This document shows, piece after piece, positions 61,799-64,000 of a stretch of DNA of 64,000 nucleotides. The notes under the pieces were generated by a model. It made no database searches. It had not been told where the DNA came from and saw only the letters and a program-made list of their open reading frames with translations. Both the position numbers and the translations under genes were made by a program. Position 1 is the stretch's first letter, and the number at the start of each line of letters is the position of its first letter. Source of the stretch: Bacteroides ilei. Lineage in GTDB: Bacteria > Bacteroidota > Bacteroidia > Bacteroidales > Bacteroidaceae. Where the stretch lies: the NCBI RefSeq assembly GCF_900128495.1, contig NZ_LT635801.1, positions 2,816,691 through 2,880,690 on the forward strand, written 5' to 3'.

Positions 61799-63064
61799 AT
61801 GGAATTAAAAAGAGTTGTGGTAACAGGTCTTGGTGCCCTGACTCCTGTAGGCAATACGGTTCCGGAATTTTGGGAAAACCTGCTGAACGGAGTAAGCGGA
61901 GCAGGACCTATTACTCATTTTGACGCATCAAAATTCAAGACTCAGTTTGCATGCGAGGTCAAGAATTTCAATGCGACCGATTTTATCGATCGCAAAGAAG
62001 TCCGCAAAATGGATTTATATACCCAATATGCAATAGTTGCTGCAAAAGAAGCCGTTACTGATGCGGGTATTGATCTTGAAAAAGAAGACCTGGACAGAAT
62101 TGGAGTCATTTTAGGTGTAGGTATCGGCGGTATCCACACTTTTGAGGAAGAAGTATCAGGATATGAACATACCAAGGATACAATCGGACCTAAGTTCAGC
62201 CCGTTCTTTATTCCGAAAATGATTGCAGACATTGCATCAGGACAGATTTCTATCATGTATGGCTTCCATGGGCCTAACTTCACTACAACTTCGGCATGTG
62301 CATCTTCATCAAATGCCATCGGTGACGCTTTCAACTATATCCGTTTGGGGAAAGCCAATATGATTGTTACCGGAGGTGCGGAAGCCACTATATTCCCTGC
62401 CGGTGTGGGTGGTTTCAATGCCATGCATGCATTGTCTACCCGGAACGATGATCCGACACGGGCATCACGTCCGTTCAGTGCAAGCCGTGACGGTTTCGTA
62501 ATGGGTGAAGGTGCTGGATGCCTGATTCTGGAAGAACTTGAACATGCAAAAGCACGTGGCGCGAAGATTTATGCTGAACTGGCCGGAACAGGTGCATCAG
62601 CCGACGCTTATCATTTAACAGCCTCTCATCCTGAAGGACTGGGTGCGAAACTGGTAATGAAGAACGCTCTGGAAGATGCAGGTATGCAACCGGAAGATAT
62701 CGACTATATCAACGTACACGGAACTTCTACTCCGGTAGGTGATGTTTCAGAAGTAAAAGCTATCACAGAATTATTCGGTGAACATGCTTATAAACTGAAC
62801 ATCAGCTCTACCAAATCAATGACCGGACACTTGTTAGGTGCAACCGGAGCCGTAGAAGCCATTGCTAGTGTATTGTCAGTCAAAAACGATATTGTACCTC
62901 CGACAATCAACCATGAAGAAGGTGATAACGATGAAAACATCGATTACAACTTGAACTTCACATTCAATAAAGCACAGAAACGTACAGTCCGTGCCGCATT
63001 GAGCAACACTTTTGGTTTTGGCGGACACAATGCATGTGTAATCGTTAAAAAATACACCGAATAA
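61799..63064 (+). CDS. fabF: Beta-ketoacyl-ACP synthase II
   Basis: 421-residue condensing enzyme for fatty-acid elongation, including palmitoleate elongation. Catalytic Cys in TTSACASSSNAI, His in NVHGTSTPVGD and the second His in STKSMTGHLLGATGAVEA; the C-terminal SNTFGFGGHNACVIVKK is conserved. The open frame begins 15 bp upstream, but MELKRVVVTGLGALTPVG is the family N-terminus. Length is normal. Confidence 0.97.
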   Translation: MELKRVVVTGLGALTPVGNTVPEFWENLLNGVSGAGPITHFDASKFKTQFACEVKNFNATDFIDRKEVRKMDLYTQYAIVAAKEAVTDAGIDLEKEDLDRIGVILGVGIGGIHTFEEEVSGYEHTKDTIGPKFSPFFIPKMIADIASGQISIMYGFHGPNFTTTSACASSSNAIGDAFNYIRLGKANMIVTGGAEATIFPAGVGGFNAMHALSTRNDDPTRASRPFSASRDGFVMGEGAGCLILEELEHAKARGAKIYAELAGTGASADAYHLTASHPEGLGAKLVMKNALEDAGMQPEDIDYINVHGTSTPVGDVSEVKAITELFGEHAYKLNISSTKSMTGHLLGATGAVEAIASVLSVKNDIVPPTINHEEGDNDENIDYNLNFTFNKAQKRTVRAALSNTFGFGGHNACVIVKKYTE

Positions 63065-63068
63065 AACC

Positions 63069-64000
63069 GTGTTTAGCAATATAACAGATAAGATAAGACT
63101 TCTCTTCCGAAAGGATAAGGAGCCTTATCTTTGTTTTTACAAGATGTTGGGATTCTATCCGAGAAATATAGAAATCTATCAACAGGCTCTTCTACACAAA
63201 TCATCTTCCATCAAATCAGACAAAGGACGGTTACTCAACAATGAACGTCTGGAATTCCTGGGTGATGCCATCCTGGATGCGGTTGTAGCCGACATTGTCT
63301 ACAAGAAATTTGAAGGCAGAAGAGAAGGATTCCTCACCAATACACGCTCCAAAATTGTACAAAGGGAGACATTGAACCGTGTAGCTGTAGAAATCGGACT
63401 CGACAAACTGATCAAATATACCACACGGCAGTCTTCACATAACAGCTATATGTGTGGAAATGCCTTTGAAGCTCTTGTTGGCGCCATCTATCTGGACAAG
63501 GGATATGAAACCTGTAAAAAATTTATGGAAGAACGCATCATCAACCGATACCTGAACCTTGAAAAGATTTCACGTAAAGAAGTCAATTTCAAATCGAAAC
63601 TGATCGAATGGAGCCAGAAGAACAAGTTCGAGATTATGTTCAATCTGCTGGACCAGTCTTTCGACGATCAGCAGAACCCGACTTTCGAGACTCAGGTAAT
63701 GGTTGAAAATATCCCCGCAGGAGCAGGTAAAGGATATTCAAAGAAAGAATCACAGCAAGAAGCGGCTCATGAAACCCTGACAAAAATCAAAAATGATCCG
63801 CAATTCATTGATGCCATCTTCGCAGCCAAGGCCGAGCGTGAAAAGGAAACGTCAGCGGCCGATAAACCCGAAGATACAGCAGCAATGCCGGAAGAAACCG
63901 TAATAATGGAGCAGGAAAACACCTTCATTTCCAAAGAAGGAGACGGATACTTCCAAGATACGGAACGCATCATTGCAGAGGCGGAAGAAATTGCATTCCG
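63069..64000 (+). CDS. rnc: Ribonuclease III, 5' part (partial at window edge)
   Basis: Double-strand-specific endoribonuclease for rRNA and mRNA processing; about 310 codons are visible and the frame is still open at the end. The signature NNERLEFLGDAILDAVVAD carries the metal-binding Glu/Asp, and NAFEALVGAIYLDKGY the second Asp/Glu set; a dsRBD follows (about 175-240, NFKSKLIEWSQKNKFE, GKGYSKKESQQEAAHETL). After it comes an acidic, low-complexity C-terminal tail not found in E. coli. The start is GTG at 63069, 4 bp after the fabF stop, because translation is in frame and the upstream residues (DKIRLLFRKDKE) look genuine; the first ATG is at 63144. Confidence 0.93.
   Translation, partial: MFSNITDKIRLLFRKDKEPYLCFYKMLGFYPRNIEIYQQALLHKSSSIKSDKGRLLNNERLEFLGDAILDAVVADIVYKKFEGRREGFLTNTRSKIVQRETLNRVAVEIGLDKLIKYTTRQSSHNSYMCGNAFEALVGAIYLDKGYETCKKFMEERIINRYLNLEKISRKEVNFKSKLIEWSQKNKFEIMFNLLDQSFDDQQNPTFETQVMVENIPAGAGKGYSKKESQQEAAHETLTKIKNDPQFIDAIFAAKAEREKETSAADKPEDTAAMPEETVIMEQENTFISKEGDGYFQDTERIIAEAEEIAF

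Noticed and set aside
1..64000. tRNA, rRNA or riboswitch genes
   Set aside because: Intergenic regions were read for cloverleaf and rRNA-like sequence and none was recognised; small regulatory RNAs cannot be excluded by eye.

Overview
The window comes from a gut-type member of the Bacteroidales, most likely Bacteroides or Phocaeicola. Four things support this: a SusC/SusD pair beside a polysaccharide lyase, DUF4369/thioredoxin and TPR lipoproteins, near-absence of Shine-Dalgarno sequences, and many start regions preceded by a Bacteroides-type -7 box (TAnnTTTG, most often TATCTTTG or TAACTTTG). I see no rRNA, tRNA, CRISPR array or prophage. About 51 genes are supported, including one cut at each window edge (dusB at the left, rnc at the right).

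Layout. 1-4.6 kb: end of a tRNA-dihydrouridine synthase, a DUF2807 beta-helix exoprotein, and a CDF transporter / SDR / PAP2-type membrane enzyme operon. 4.7-6.9 kb: RNase R. 6.9-9.5 kb: a complete IS66-family element with 22-bp inverted repeats and a perfect 8-bp target duplication, inserted between rnr and the strong hairpin that originally followed it. 9.7-17.8 kb: a small pectin (rhamnogalacturonan-I) utilisation locus of SusD, SusC and a divergent PL11 lyase. 17.8-23.1 kb: housekeeping genes (LolC/E-type permease, rbfA, O-methyltransferase, pyk, aroQ, xerD). 23.3-30.1 kb: an apparently highly expressed OmpA/TPR lipoprotein, a thioredoxin-like lipoprotein without its CxxC, a YifB/ComM ATPase and metG.

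30.2-38.6 kb: a Wzx-type flippase followed by six glycosyltransferase genes (one in opposite orientation), a candidate cell-surface or protein-glycosylation locus. 38.6-46 kb: a TlpA-like oxidoreductase, a YfhO-family membrane protein, the mtnN-luxS pair of the activated methyl cycle, rpsO and typA. 46.1-49.2 kb: a GT39-like / GtrA / GtrB set, that is, a polyprenyl-phosphate-sugar glycosylation module. It is followed by a 117-nt stretch without any G (a possible Rho-loading region) and an MsbA-type exporter. 51.4-59.7 kb: a second glycosyltransferase cluster. Its main operon, read leftward, is glf (UDP-galactopyranose mutase), a GT2, a KdkA/WaaP-like sugar kinase, a Galf-transferase-like GT2, a GT11 fucosyltransferase, a GT2-like enzyme, a GT8 and a GT2. 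It looks like LPS core or outer-glycan synthesis using galactofuranose and fucose. 59.8-64 kb: pdxB, purN and the acpP-fabF-rnc operon.

Together the window is dominated by envelope glycobiology: two glycan-assembly loci, a periplasmic glycosylation module, a lipid flippase and a possible lipid head-group operon. Housekeeping operons lie between them. The best candidates for undescribed biology are the Glf-KdkA operon, the metG-linked Wzx/GT cluster, the SDR-PAP2 operon, the G-free tract and the repeat-bearing metG leader.
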